From contig NC_049980.1 in the NCBI RefSeq assembly GCF_000003815.2, forward strand, positions 12,518,299-12,582,298: 64,000 bases of DNA, in the 5' to 3' direction. Source of the DNA: Branchiostoma floridae. Taxonomy: Eukaryota; Chordata; Leptocardii; Amphioxiformes; Branchiostomatidae. A program made the position numbers and the translations under genes. The notes beneath the pieces were generated by a model. The model was not told the DNA's origin. It ran no database searches and worked only from the letters and a program-made list of their open reading frames with translations. This document shows, one piece after another, positions 46,906 through 59,846 of the stretch (positions are counted from its first letter, which is position 1; each line of letters opens with the position of its first letter).

Positions 46906-47274
46906 TATACAGTCAAAACTGCCCCAGAAGCCCACCCAGACCGATAAAACCCGGCTGGATAGATGGTCATTATAGTCCGGAGTGCTTTTGCCAATGAGAA
47001 AATGAAATGGGAAACGGGAAATGAAATCTAAAAAAAAAAATTCACGGGTCTCAGTGGCAAGTGTACAGATGTTGACACACTGGCAGCACCAAATCCGTAG
47101 GTGTTTGGGGCACCTTTAGACAGATTAGCCGTGAGGCTCGGTGGGCGTCACTCCACCGTCATGGGGGGCAGGGGCAAAGAATCTAAGAGACCATGAAAAA
47201 AATGATAGTGGTCACATTGGCTAGGTGTTTTTTTTTTATTGTATGATGGTCTGTTGTACAGGCCTGACTGTATA
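46906..47274. mobile_element. MITE-like element with TATACAGTCA ends
   Basis: TATACAGTCAAAACTG at the left and CAGGCCTGACTGTATA at the right are inverted copies about 370 bp apart. The terminal CAGTCAAA/CCTG motif resembles the 25801-26100 element. Confidence 0.5.
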
Positions 47275-49100
47275 TCTCTTCCAAAGTATTTTGCTTGACT
47301 GTATGACTCTCCCCTAACGTGAAGTCATGAAAAATTAAAATTTGTGACATCTCGCCTAACAAGTCAATTATCCTTTATACCCGAGAATGTGGTAGAAAGT
47401 TTGGAATCCCACGTACAGTCGATATCTACCCAGCCTCTCCCTTATCCCGAACAAACACAAACACGTTACAGCACAATGAACTCCAGATGACGAAAATTTA
47501 TTACATCGTTCTTGTCAAATAACCTTCGCCACATGCATGGTTCTACATGTAAGGCGAAGCGAATCCACTACCTTGTTCATCTACACCCTGTGGTGTTTTA
47601 AATTGGAATCACATAACGCATAGGTTAAACATTGTTAATCTTACAAGTACATAAAGGTCGTGTGGTTTCTTTGCAAGAGATGACGTTAAAACATCGTCCA
47701 ATCAGGCATTAGCTTACAGCTGGTTATTTTCACAAGTCTTACGTAATACGGAATGTATTGCGGACATTGATTGGCATCTGGTGCAACTCTGCACAGCAGA
47801 ATGTTGAACCTTCTTTCTGAGAATATCACAGCTTCTATATGCACCACCCTTTAACATGATGCGAACTATCATCGACATTCTACAAAAACATATGTCTTCA
47901 AGTTTCAACGATAGGCCAGGTCATTTCAATCGCTTGATTGACCCGTCTATGAAAACATAGGTATAAAAGATTGCAGCCTAAATGCGAAGATAAGATCTTG
48001 ATGACATCTATGGGCTTCGGAACGATAAAATTTAGTTAACTTGGCCTGGAAGTAATAGTAAAGTTGGTAGTTTCTGCTGTAGTGCGGACGTACACATTTT
48101 GCACTGCTAATTAGCGGCAATAAATGCTGCAGGTTAGGTCGTCCCCCCTTTCAGCTTGGCGGCGATTGCTAAACAACCGTGCAGGGACCAAAATTGGGGT
48201 TGTGCGCCCTTGGTTTTGCAATTGTGAGGTGGTATAAGATAAAGAAGTATGTTTTAAATGACAACAAAACATACAAAACGTGAAAAAAAAAATTTGGTCC
48301 CTTAGCGGTCACTCAGCAGCTGGTAGCCTTTAGTGGAATGGGGATAAATTTAGAAATAGTAAAAAATCATTAGTACGAATTTTTGACATCAGGAGATTTG
48401 AATACATCATGTCAAATTCTGTACATAATTATCATTGTTATTCACATTTGGCACTTGTATTCCCATGTTATGCGTACATATCTGTGTTACGGACAGTAGG
48501 ATTGGGCAAGTGGGAAACAGTCCAGCCCAATCTGTTGCCCAAAATAAAAAGCAGCAGGTCGTCTCGTACAATATAAATCTTTGTACTTTATATCATCAGT
48601 AATGTGCAGCAGAGTAAATAATTCGTACAAATCAACATTGTGTGGCAGTCTTCTACAGTTTGCACTGAGAACATGGAAACATTCACGAACACCTAAAAAT
48701 CTCTAATCCGAGATCTATAACAGAGGGAGTGAACTGGCCAGCTGCCAACCTCAGCATCTGACAATATTTAAAACTATGGTACCAAATATTTTGAAGTAGT
48801 GTCAAATACATTTCAAGACCTCCTGTGACATGAATCGTTACCATTGACACTATATGTAGGAAACGTTTCAAGATTCACAAAAAAGACTTAATCCAACACA
48901 AGGTATTTTGCATACGCCCTCTCCAGTATCCCCTAAACTCGAGGATGAATTTATCATTCGCTAACAATTTTAGACTGTGTTTTTAAACTAAGTAAACTGT
49001 GGTAAAGAGTTGAGGTGGTTTGGCCTGAAATTATCAGCCTTACGACTAAATTCAAGATGTATCTGTGTTTCATTTTGTTCGACATTAAAAATTGATCACT
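47275..49100. other. Gene-free stretch 3' of the hyaluronan synthase gene
   Basis: AT-rich, unassigned. Part of it may be 3' UTR of the minus-strand hyaluronan synthase if the near hexamers are not used. Confidence 0.35.
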
Positions 49101-49103
49101 AAC

Positions 49104-49131
49104 TTTATTAAGAAATGAATTATTTTTTATT
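49104..49131 (-). promoter_or_regulatory. Candidate poly(A) signals of the hyaluronan synthase gene
   Basis: Two AATAAA hexamers on the minus strand (complement of 49126-49131 and 49104-49109) lie 50-77 bp after the stop codon. Use of these would give an unusually short 3' UTR. Confidence 0.35.
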
Positions 49132-49180
49132 AAGGGGGGAGGGGGCAATCCTATCAAAATGGGACGTGCACCAATTTGGG

Positions 49181-50845
49181 TTAAACCTCTTCAGCAGCTT
49201 CAGTGACGCGTTGGGAGGCTAATACATGGTATTCTTTTGCAGGGTAATGCCTGGCTTTATACACTATATAAGCAGCTGTCATACAAAGCCAGTAGATTGT
49301 GTAAAAACAGGTCCCTATAATGAGATACGCCTGCTTTTGTCGATCGAACGGGTTACCCCATTCCTGGTAGGCCGTGTAGCCACAACCACCCAGGAGTATG
49401 GTAAACCAGATGGAGAGGGGAACAAGTGGGATGTAGTTAGCGATGATCTTCTTCCTCCCTGACGTGCCCCAGCTGGTTTTACCGATGGTACAGAGCGCAA
49501 AGAATTTACTGGGTAATAAACTGGTGAAATACAAGAGCGAATAGATGGACATAAACAACATGATGGGTCTACGGGAGAGGGCAAAAGCATAGATACTCTT
49601 AACGATACCGATCACCTGGATGATGTGGAGCAGGAGGAGGATGTTCCAAATCTTCCCTCTGTAGACCAGCTGGAAGGTGGTGATGGTCAGGAAGACGGGA
49701 AAGAGTCCAGAGAACACGGAGTCGTAGGTCATCCACAGGGAGTGCTTGTGGAACCACAGGGCGTTGTAGAGCCACTCGCGGTAGTAGGACTTGCACCAGC
49801 GGGTCTGTTGGTTCAGCCAGCGGAGGTAGGTGGAGGGCGTCTCGGTGAGGCAGGAGGCGCGCCAGGTGAACTTGGTGCCGTAGCCCAGGCTGAGCACGCG
49901 ATTGGTCAGGTGTCGGTCGTCGCCAAAGGTGCACTTGGAGCCGCAGAAGCTCTGCTCGTACCAGTGGTCGAGCACCTGTTGGATCAGCGTGCTTCGGTAG
50001 AGTCCCAGGGGGCCGCTGATGCACGTGACGCAGTTGAAGAAGGACTGGGAAGCGCGCTCCACGTTGAAGGCCATCCAGTACCGTAAGCTACTCAGGAACG
50101 AAATCAAAGAGTCCATCTTGTTTAGAATTCTGACATCCCCCACGGCGGCGCCAACATCCTCGTATTTGTCGAGGATCTTAGCCATTTCCATGGCACACAT
50201 GGGGTCCAGAATGGTATCCGAGTCGCAGACTTGGACGTAGTCCACGGTGTCCCCTAGTGCCTTGAAACCTGTGTACAAAGCCTCCCTCTTTCCTCCCCAC
50301 TCTTGTAGAATGCAGCTGTATTGGTGCGACCGCACCATGTTTACTAGCTGCTCGGTCGGGTCCGCTGAAACTTCCTCAATGCTGTCCGATTGAAACGTGT
50401 GGAAATTGTGCTGCCAGAAAAACGTCGCCGTGTTTTCCTTTCCCATGATGTCCACGAAAATGTCTTTCATGTAGAAATCTTCGTCCCTGTTTCCGTCCAC
50501 GACCATGACGATCTTCATCTTGGGATATTTCAATGTCTTAGCTGAGATAAGGCAGTGACGCATCAGTTCGGGATCTTCCTGGTATGCTGCTATGACCAGA
50601 CCGATGACCCGGTCGCTTTCCTCCAGGTCTTCCTCGGTAGAGATGCGATAATGTTCTATCAAGGCCGCCACGCTTTGGATAATCAGGTGCACGCACATGA
50701 CGGCGCCGTACAGGCCGAACGCGAAGTAGCTGTCCTCGGAGGCGATGAAGCTGTAGCCTGTAGAGTAGACGGCTACCATGCCGACGAGGACGGCGATGAG
50801 GAACGTCCCCGTCAGCGCAATACGGGCTGGTCTCCACGAGCACAT
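49181..50845 (-). CDS. HAS: Hyaluronan synthase, single coding exon, 554 aa
   Basis: Membrane glycosyltransferase (GT2) that polymerises hyaluronan from UDP-GlcA and UDP-GlcNAc at the inner plasma-membrane face and extrudes it. The protein begins MCSWRPARIALTG, has two N-terminal membrane segments (about 9-30 and 41-63), then the catalytic domain: AAYQEDP (86-92), VVDGN (115-119), CDSDT (207-211), ISGPLG (276-281), GDDRHLTNR (308-316) and QQTRW (346-350). Four or more C-terminal membrane helices follow, with SWGTSGRK at 458-465. Length and motif order match vertebrate HAS (about 550 aa). The start is the ATG at 50845; CTTCGCAG directly upstream looks like a splice acceptor, so a non-coding 5' exon is likely. 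The whole coding region is in one exon, unlike multi-exon vertebrate genes. Chitin synthase is excluded by size and the HAS-type sequence. Whether it corresponds to HAS1, 2 or 3 cannot be told. Confidence 0.97.
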   Translation of the reverse strand: MCSWRPARIALTGTFLIAVLVGMVAVYSTGYSFIASEDSYFAFGLYGAVMCVHLIIQSVAALIEHYRISTEEDLEESDRVIGLVIAAYQEDPELMRHCLISAKTLKYPKMKIVMVVDGNRDEDFYMKDIFVDIMGKENTATFFWQHNFHTFQSDSIEEVSADPTEQLVNMVRSHQYSCILQEWGGKREALYTGFKALGDTVDYVQVCDSDTILDPMCAMEMAKILDKYEDVGAAVGDVRILNKMDSLISFLSSLRYWMAFNVERASQSFFNCVTCISGPLGLYRSTLIQQVLDHWYEQSFCGSKCTFGDDRHLTNRVLSLGYGTKFTWRASCLTETPSTYLRWLNQQTRWCKSYYREWLYNALWFHKHSLWMTYDSVFSGLFPVFLTITTFQLVYRGKIWNILLLLHIIQVIGIVKSIYAFALSRRPIMLFMSIYSLLYFTSLLPSKFFALCTIGKTSWGTSGRKKIIANYIPLVPLSIWFTILLGGCGYTAYQEWGNPFDRQKQAYLIIGTCFYTIYWLCMTAAYIVYKARHYPAKEYHVLASQRVTEAAEEV

Positions 50846-53800
50846 ACCTGCGAAGTGCAAAAGTAGGGATTAGAGGCGGAAAGAGAGTGATCAGCACTCC
50901 GTCAGCCCCTTTATGAACTGACGTCGGTGTAGCAGACGGCACTCAGGCAGTTCGGGGTGATTTGTTGGGGCACCCAAGCCTTACTGTAAGTAGCCCCCAC
51001 CCGTTGGCTTGTTCCTGTACCCCTGTGTCACTGTATGTTTCTATTCGCCACGTTGAACGTCGGTGAGTTAAAAGGACCCCACCGATAGTTTAACCTTGGA
51101 GTAGACCAACGGGTCAACTTCCATCCGACTGAAATATGAAGTTCAGGCGCTAGACAGAGAATAATTTTGTCAGCAGTAACACTGACGTGATTGCGTTTCC
51201 AGAAGAGCAGAAGGGGGAGTAGAAGTGTTATCGGATTTTCACCAATTTGTTATCAGCTGTGGGCATGGAGTAGTTAGTAGCGAGGTGGCAGACCTTGGCC
51301 CGATAAGGAGAGACAGGGTTGCCTTGGCGTTGACAGAAACATGCCAACACGTGAGGATCATTGCTGCTATGAATCCATCATTTCTGTGAACTTAACAGAC
51401 GTAAAGTTCTGGTGAAAAGCAGGTTTGGTTTCTGGTCCAAACAGGTTCGAGAAAGTCGTATTTCTCTCTCGCTCTCCCCGCGAGATAAGTCGTTACCGTA
51501 TTCGGTGTCACCTCACCAAGGTCAAACCGACACAGTACTTCATACTGGCGCAAGTCATGTTTATCCGCTTGGGTCGGATACCAGGGTGTTTCTGGTGTTG
51601 TTAACAACGCCAACAAGGTTATATTTTTTTCAGGAAATGAAAGCTTTACAGCTGTCAAACTATCTTTTTCCCGGGCCCTTTTTTTTCCCCTAGTACACTT
51701 CACTTGAGATTACAAGTGAGCCAATAGTCAGACAGACACGTGCGATTCTGTACGACCACCGGGAGACTTTCGTTTCTGCTTGTCTTCAGCTTTGCAACAA
51801 ACAGGCGTTGAATGTATAAAAAGCCTAACAGTATGTACATCGGTTTATGGTCCACGGAACACCTTTACACACGCTGATCAGTGCACATCTATATGAAAGA
51901 ATGTAGGTTCCTACCCAGAACGAGTATAATCCTGCTAAGAACCCCTCCCCCTTATACACACTAACAGGTCGACCAAGGACGGGTTTGTTGAAAGCCGTGC
52001 GACGTGCCCTGCCTGATTGCCAGATTTAAAGTCTCTGTGATACATCAATCAATCTGTCTCCATGCTACCCGATAGCTAACAGAGGTCTGAAAGTTGAAAT
52101 CCCAGACATGGCTTTGACATTTAAGAAATCTCTCCAGATATGATGGCCTTGTGTGACTTATCTTGCTTCCATCTGCCATTTTTCGGATCGATTTTATTCC
52201 AAATCAATTTGACGTATGTGCGACTATATTCCAACAAAAATCAATTGTTCTAAATTCGGTATTATTCACATTCATTACCCACTGCCTCCAAAGATGACTT
52301 CCCAAGTGGAGTACGTAGAATAACAGATACATGTAGATCTATTGGCATTTAAAAAACTTACATTATTGTACGGTTGTGCTCGTTTTCAATTAGCCTTCGA
52401 ACATGAGGTTGCAAAAAAAAGTAAGTCTTTGAAAAGAGTGATGGAAGCAACATGCATCTGCTATAGTGTAACTATTAACTCATTACACGTGCTTTCAACA
52501 TGTGATATGGATAATACCCGTTCTTACAAATGGAAACTGTCAGGCTACATCTGCTGGCGTTTAAAATCTTTTTATATATTTTCGACCTTTGTATGAACCT
52601 CTTATTCAATGCGTCTGCGTCCCTTAACTTGGAGTCTTTCCCGCATCTCTTGCACTGCGCCGTGCCATGTACATGTACCAGCCGACATGGTAACAGTTTT
52701 CCTGACAGCCTAAATATATCCAAATGCCCCTATTTGAGCATAAGAAAGTTATCCATATCTAAACAGATATATAACTACAATGTACATGTTTTGTTCATTA
52801 ATTTTTCCATTACCATCTACTGTTTATAATTTTTCTACCTTCATGATCAGCACCTCTGGCATGCTTTTGCGTGACAATTCTATTCTGCAAATCAAATTCA
52901 TTACTTCACAACTTGTGAATCTTGTCAAGTTTGTACATAAAGTCAGGGAAAACTGCAACATTGGCAATTTTGTAATGTCAAAAAGAAACTGCGACTATCA
53001 TTTGAACAATACACTCAACATGTTGTCAATTAGAGCTCCGACCTCCCATGAACTTCCAGACTTCAAAAAACAAGATTTTTGCATGTGCTGAAGTAACACT
53101 TCCCTATGCCCATCATCACCTTGCCCTCTCCACTTCCCTCTGTACTCTCTCTACATGATACTTGGACCCAGGCCCGACGTACAATTAACGGCAATTGGCA
53201 ATTGGACCTCCCCGATGTTCAAATAGACACATCTGTTACATATCACTTACGGTAGTTAATGGCAGTAGCCTGATACAGGCTAACGCAAGGACATAGGGTT
53301 TAAAGTGCTTATCGGCTAAAATTTATACCATAAGCTTGTCAGCTTTTCACTTTTAAGTTATATTTAGACGGTGTTATGTAGCTAAATTTGATAAACATTC
53401 ATCATCATTCCCCCAAACAGTGCTTTGTTGTCAACATGTGAGACCAAGGGCATTATAGGTAGATGTAGGTGAGACTGATTTCTGCAGTTTAAGTTTGCTC
53501 TCTCTTGTGATGTTGACTCAACGATATAATTAAGAACATTAAAAGTAAGTAAAACAATCGCTACGGCTTTCATAGCGTTATTCTTGTGCGATAATTACCC
53601 ATGTCTGTGGCATCATCGCGAGAGGTAACGTACGTCTGCTGACAACGGGACACAACGGGACTCCGCGTGACATCCGGGAACTTTCATCATGATTCAGCCA
53701 TCATAGGTCTCATGATATTCAGATATGATTCCTCTCGCCATCATATTTCCTTTTCTTAAATCACTCCCATACTTAAATTTATCCTATGATTTTGACATGA

Positions 53801-54870
53801 TATTAATGTATTGTTTGGTACGCAGGATGAACACAGGACTGAGTGGTTTCGACTAAGACTGGAGAAAACACGCTCGCTGTTACATATGTTTTTCCTGCAC
53901 TCTTTTATCACCGCTGTCATCACCCGTCCCGCCTTTCCTCATGTGACTAACTCTGTGTTTTATAGTAGGCAAACTATTTCACCTGTCGAGCTTCAAAGGT
54001 TATCATCCAAATTGATGACATAGTTTTATCAAGACTTAGTTTACTGATAAAGCAGATGAACGTGTTTTCTACTTTAACATGAAGGTTGATACCGTGGGAA
54101 CATTCTACTACACTTTCGCATACCAGACACATGAGCAGTCTGATTTCGGCATGACGTGTCAACTTTAGGTTGTTGTCTGTAGAATTCACGCGGTGACTAG
54201 AATGTTTGAGAGAAGTATTTTTCAAACACAGAATACGTCTGGCACAAGCTTGCAACGCCGGCAGGTCTTCGTGATAACTTCAGAAAACAGCAGACAAAAA
54301 AGAAGAAAACCGGGGCAAACCAGAGATATCTGGCCAGAGCAAGTCGGAACTGCCATAGCCATTAGAGCTGTTTGAAGGAGGAAGGTGGTATTTCGTCTGT
54401 TTGCTAAAAAGATTTGCAGTGCAGATGTTGTGGGAATGCTAACTTGTCTGCCCGTTCACCACACAGTGCGAGAATGGCGACCTTGAGCGCTGACTGTCGG
54501 CAAAGTGTTTTGACCTCCATCTGACCCCTAGCCTTTCTCTTGACCTTGCCGGGGATAAGCGGATGAGAAACAGGATCGTCGGGACTCCGTTTGCTCAATG
54601 TGCTTCGGGGCCTTTGAAGTTTGGAACTGGATGGAACTACAGTATGCCGGTCACTGCCATGGTGGGCTTGGGTAGACAAGTCCGGGAGGTGATGAGAAGG
54701 TCATGATCGAGTTGGTGCAGAGAGAAGTACTGTAAAGTCAGTCAATCCGCAGCCACTCGAAGTGGCTAATTGAACTGGAAATTATATCGGTTCCCATGCA
54801 TTTCTCATCCTCCAAACAGACAGCTAGCGTTGTAATCAGTCAACATAACGGAAAAACAACAACAACATGA
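50846..54870. other. 5' flank of the hyaluronan synthase gene and gene-free spacer
   Basis: Should contain the non-coding first exon and promoter of the minus-strand synthase, which I could not locate with confidence. A TATAAAAA at about 51816 is on the plus strand and therefore not obviously that promoter. Otherwise unassigned AT-rich DNA. Confidence 0.35.
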
Positions 54871-54873
54871 AAA

Positions 54874-54912
54874 CGCGTGCGCGCGCGCGCGCACGTGTGT
54901 GTGTGTGTGTGA
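54874..54912. repeat. Alternating purine-pyrimidine tract (GC then GT)
   Basis: CGCGTGCGCGCGCG followed by CACGTGTGTGTGTGTGTG: about 39 bp of uninterrupted alternation, prone to Z-DNA. Not coding. Confidence 0.85.
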
Positions 54913-57900
54913 GTGGAGGGGGTCCCTTGGCAAAGCACGGTTTCAAGTTTCATTTTCGGCAAGCGCTTAGATATAACCTTGCAACATGTTCTGTGTTCTA
55001 CCTGGGCGACATGAAAGTATAGTTTGTAACCATATTCGATTTCATTATACATTTCGCATAGTCCTCTAACTACTGAGCGATTGCCAAGAGCCGGGAACAC
55101 CTCGACAGTCGGTTACAAAATTTCGTGAAATACCAAACTGAACGTTTGCAGAGGCATGTAGAAAATCATAGCCTAATCAATTAATTCTAAACTATAGTCC
55201 TCTGAAATGCAAGTTTATATCGTCATTTCTGTTTTCATCAGTTTCATGTAGATAACCAAACATGCAAACAGGCAATATGTCGTATTAAGGCTCCGCAACT
55301 GTACCCGGCATTTCGCCAACCTGTCAGATGTTGACTGGCACAAGTTACCAGCAAATAACCGGTGTCTAGAACCGTAGCTAGGTAACCATGTAACCACACT
55401 GTAGGCAAATGTCAAACTATGAGTCAGCATGTGATGACAGAGCCGCTAACGCTGGCACATGTCGGCGCCATGCACATGGAATGGACAGGCCTACAAAATA
55501 CTCCTCTTCGAAAATCAACGGCAATCAGAGCAGCTGCAATCTCACATCTTGGAAGCTGCTTCTTTTCTTTCTTTCTTTTGCTGCAACTTTATCTTGTACG
55601 ATCCCCACTTTTGCTGATCGAAGCAAATGTACAAGTTGCAATATTGTGAAATATGTATAAGAGACAACGTTGTAAAAAGTACTAAACTTGCTTCCTACGT
55701 ATCACAGAGCTGTTCAGAGCATGAGTGTAACTCGCATCCTCCTAAGACACACTGGGTGGCTGTTAGTTTTCCATGGCTGGCTTTTCTGACTTGAGCTGTT
55801 TTGCTCATCACTCTCACATCTCATGTCCTTGTTCATGGCCAAATCTAATCGGTACGCCGCCCAAGAAGGTATGCAGCTCTGAGACACTGGACCTTGTTGA
55901 ACATCGTTACCACCCCCCACCCCCCGGGCCCACAAAAGTAGGCCGCATCCATAGAGGGCCTATATCATACACCCTGTGCCAGGTGGCACTGTACCTTTTC
56001 ATTACCCCACGTCTTAGCATGGCAGTCTGAAATACCGTATGTCAAACGGGGCAAGTACACTGTTATTGAATAATAATGAATAAACCTTTGAACACAGCAT
56101 GGGAAAATGAAAAATATTGAAACATCTTTCTCGTATTATAATCTTCAGTGAAGGGCGCTGACATTTGCAAGAAACGTTTGCCAGCCGGCACTCTCCCGCA
56201 AAGAACAAAGAACAACACCGCCCACGTGCAGCATGAGTACTTTAGAAGTGTTGTCAGCGTTAGGTCCTTCATAGCCACAATGTAGCTGGGTGGAATTATT
56301 TTCTGGAACGCCAACCATCGCCACTAGTGCATGTCTTTTGGACCCCCCCCCCCTCCCTCAAAAAAGGAGAACGACCTTAGAGACTACTTGCCACTTACCA
56401 CTTACCCTTGCCAGAATTGTAAAGCGTAAAAACAACACCATGGCCACAGCACAACAGCACATAATGCTGATGTAGTCCTCCCCCGCACCTGCTGCAGAGG
56501 CTGTTTGGTTTGAAATTACCGACCATGGGCTCTACAGGATGCCAAAATGTGCCGTGTTAGTCATTCTCAAAGGAAACCAAAATGCCAAACAACCAAAAAT
56601 ACACTTTCAAAACTTGACTCTGTGAAGATGAAGATGTGATTGAGAGCTAACAACCATTGAATACGTGATTCCAATACATACGCGTGATGCCTTGTTTATT
56701 GAAGGCTACGATTCTTAATATACAAAGATCGACGCTATTTTTTTTAGATTTGTTTGATACGGTCTTAGTCTTTGGAAAAGGTTTGTCTGAATTTGCCTTA
56801 CTCTGTCCCCACTTCAACCCGACAGGAACAACAGATGCTTTAAATTCTTGTTGACTTTTAAGTTCCCTTATCTTCTGGTATGTTATATACAACAAAATAC
56901 CATAGTTTGTGTACAGCTGATCATACAGACTTCTGCAATCCTGCCGTATCTGGTATACTACGGTACAGTGTTGTTTCGAATGGACAAAGAGAATTTCCAC
57001 CTATCCCGAGACTCTGACCTTGCCTTCTTTCTCCGAAGACGATATTCTGCAACAAAAATTTCCGGCTTATCAGTTGTTGCTGTTTCAAGGGCGTGGGGAC
57101 GGGACCAGGGCTCAATATACACAACTCAGTGTGACTAATACCCTTGAATGTACACAGATGTGAAGGTTTTAGATAAGGATGTATGAGTTATAACGTAACC
57201 TCCATAAGGACATGGTGAAGAGAGGTCAAAGCCAGGTCATGTTGGAGGACTGGAAGTACCGTATTAACTCACCTGAATATGGATGGTGTAATTCTATAGG
57301 TCTATCATAAGCCCATCTAAATGCCTAGAACTGACGGTGCAAGAGTGCCTTACTCAACTGTAGATTAAAAGCATAAGAGTGAAAGGCATTTTACCGAGAG
57401 CAAGGGTGTAGATTTACTATGTTAGCCAGATCGCCACCAAAGTATTGTCTCTTCACAGATGACCTTTAATTGACCTTGCCTACGGATGACCTTGTGCTGT
57501 TTAACCTTTATAAGTTAGCGACGAGGTGGTCCGTACTCCACGGGTTTTACTAAGAAAACAAATTTTGCTGACATGAACATTATTAAAATGGGGATTTTTC
57601 CCCAAGGTAAGTCATCAATCTCAGTGACATCGATGCAAGTGGTGCATAAGGGGAGGGGGGTGGTGGTGGTAGGTAAGAGGTGCCAGGTGGTTGTAAAAGT
57701 TATGCCGGGTTCTGGCAGAACAACATAATTTCTTGTACAACAGCAAAGAATACGTACCAGTACCTTGTCAAGCGGTATTGTTCAACCAGAAATGTTTGTC
57801 ACTTTTTTTTTACATCAAGGACAAACAAACGTAGCAAACTTCAAGTCTCCAAGGACACCAGTGACTTATTCATGACATAGACCTTGACAAATCACATTCT

Positions 57901-58950
57901 TTTCAGGCAGGAAGTAAACTCAAGAATCAAACTGCCTCTAGCGCAAGTCCTGGTTTGTGTATTTTAAGTTAAAGGGATGTTACCTGCGACAAGTGGATAG
58001 GAAAAACAAATATCGTTAGTTATCCCATTAGGAGACACCCGGTGCGTCATTCCGAAACATAAAACATTCAGGACGAGAAACGCTTGCTCTTTTCTATGGT
58101 TCTCACAGACAGACAGTTGCACTTACAGCATGAGTTTTAACTGACAAGGAAGAAAAACACATACATATACATAGTGTTTGTACCTGCTATATGGATTGAC
58201 GATATGTATGCGTTTTGTGGACTTTTTTGGGGGTGGGGGTGTATGGTTTACCATGTGACGTGTTCATTACTTAAATTGTGCATGTATACAGTTGCAAATA
58301 TATCCTAACTTTAGCTTTAGTATCGAATCCAGTACAGAATAGCAACCTGTTCTGAATCAGAACGCGAACGCAGACTAAACAGAACACCTGTGGAGTGTGA
58401 CAAGGCCGATATATGGTGCTGTGTAACATGGTTAGTTGACCAGAACGATTGGCCTCGCCATTCGGGAACCTGCCAAAATCAAGTTCAACCCCTACATGTC
58501 CTGTTCGGGCCAGGGGTGGGGGTCGGGTAGCAGCAGACGGCTTGAAGCAATTGTATGCTTAAAAAAACCATCACTTAAAGATGCTAAACAACACACATGC
58601 GCGAAAGGAAATGATGAAGAACATGCCTGAAATGATGACTATCCGTCAACACGTTATTGATTTACTCTCCTCCAAACTTTGAAACAAGATCAGCCCATGC
58701 AGTTACGAAAAAGCCGACAGGGGACCAAAAACGTATATCTCTCACTCTGCCCGAAGATCTTTCTACCACTCAAGAATCACGACGGACTACGGCATTGAAC
58801 ACGAGATATCGAAGATGAAAGTTCCACTGCAGTAGCTTAACAAGCTGCTAAGGACCCATTGTCGAATTTGACTTTTATCTATTTATTTATTGGCTTTCCC
58901 GACCCCTACCAATCTACCAAATATCATTAGAATCCATCAAAGGCTTGTCA
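54913..58950. other. Gene-free stretch
   Basis: Unassigned sequence with homopolymer runs (C-runs near 55910 and 56342, G-rich near 57650-57670). An AATAAA at about 56080 is not linked to any gene model. Confidence 0.35.
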
Positions 58951-58965
58951 ATTAATGATATTCAC

Positions 58966-59047
58966 AGACACGCACACACACACACACACGCACGCACACA
59001 CACGCACACACACACACACACACACAGACACACATACGCACACACAG

Positions 59048-59080
<33 letters not shown>

Positions 59081-59104
59081 TACACACACACACACACACA
59101 CACA
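58966..59104. repeat. (CA)n microsatellite with CG and GA interruptions
   Basis: About 140 bp of near-continuous ACAC with GCACGC and AGACAC interruptions. The His/Thr or Val/Cys frames across it are artefacts. Confidence 0.95.
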
Positions 59105-59393
59105 CTTCTCGGCAAAAGTAACGAGTCCCCGTATGCCAATCTCCTCAGCCCCGTTAGCCGACTGTCTCCATACGAAGGCTATTTGTTCCCGGGGCGTCTC
59201 CTGGGCAGATCACATGTTAGCAGCTCGTTTGTCACGCGGCTGTCAACTTTGATTTACACAGAGTAAAGAGTGGTGGTCTTGAACCTCATGGCTTCACATT
59301 GGAGAACCTTTATAGTTTCCATCTTTGTTTAAAAACATTCTATATCACACAGCCACGGTTATTTCTTCCATAAAAGGCTGTTATGTAAATATG

Positions 59394-59846
59394 AGGCCAC
59401 GTTGATTTGACTAGGTGGATGATATCTACGCGCGCATTAACTTTTGGCCGTTCAGAAAATGTTTTCAAACTTGCTATAAATCGTACTAAGCAGCTGCAGA
59501 ATGAGCAAAAATATATGCATTAAATTAAACAAAAAATACATCGGTAAACATATTGTCATGGTGCCCCAACGACCCACCAGAAGGTCAAGGGATAGGTGAG
59601 GTGAAACATATTTCATATGATTCCAAAGTCCAAGGTCAAGGAAGGAGATGTGAAAGAATACAAATATTGAAAAAAATCTATCGTTCGATATTCAATACTA
59701 TTTCTTCTGTGTTTGGTCATTTGTTCAGACTTTCTGACCATTTAGATTTCATGATAAACTTTTGGCCAATTTTTTTTTTATTCGCACACTCGCCCCTTTT
59801 GGGGCTCCCAGAGAATGTCATCCATATAATCAAATCAGCGTGGCCT
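59394..59846. mobile_element. MITE-like element, GGCCATGTTGATTTGAT ends, copy 2
   Basis: Left end AGGCCACGTTGATTTGACTA and the inverted right end AATCAAATCAGCGTGGCCT; about 45 bp of each end pairs. It shares ends with 43479-43898 but has a largely different core. Confidence 0.65.

Noticed and set aside
49226-50866. Several 70-150-codon frames on both strands inside the hyaluronan synthase exon
   Set aside because: Antisense or out-of-frame shadows of a GC-rich real exon.
58948-59266. His-Thr and Cys-Val repeat frames
   Set aside because: Translations of the CA microsatellite.
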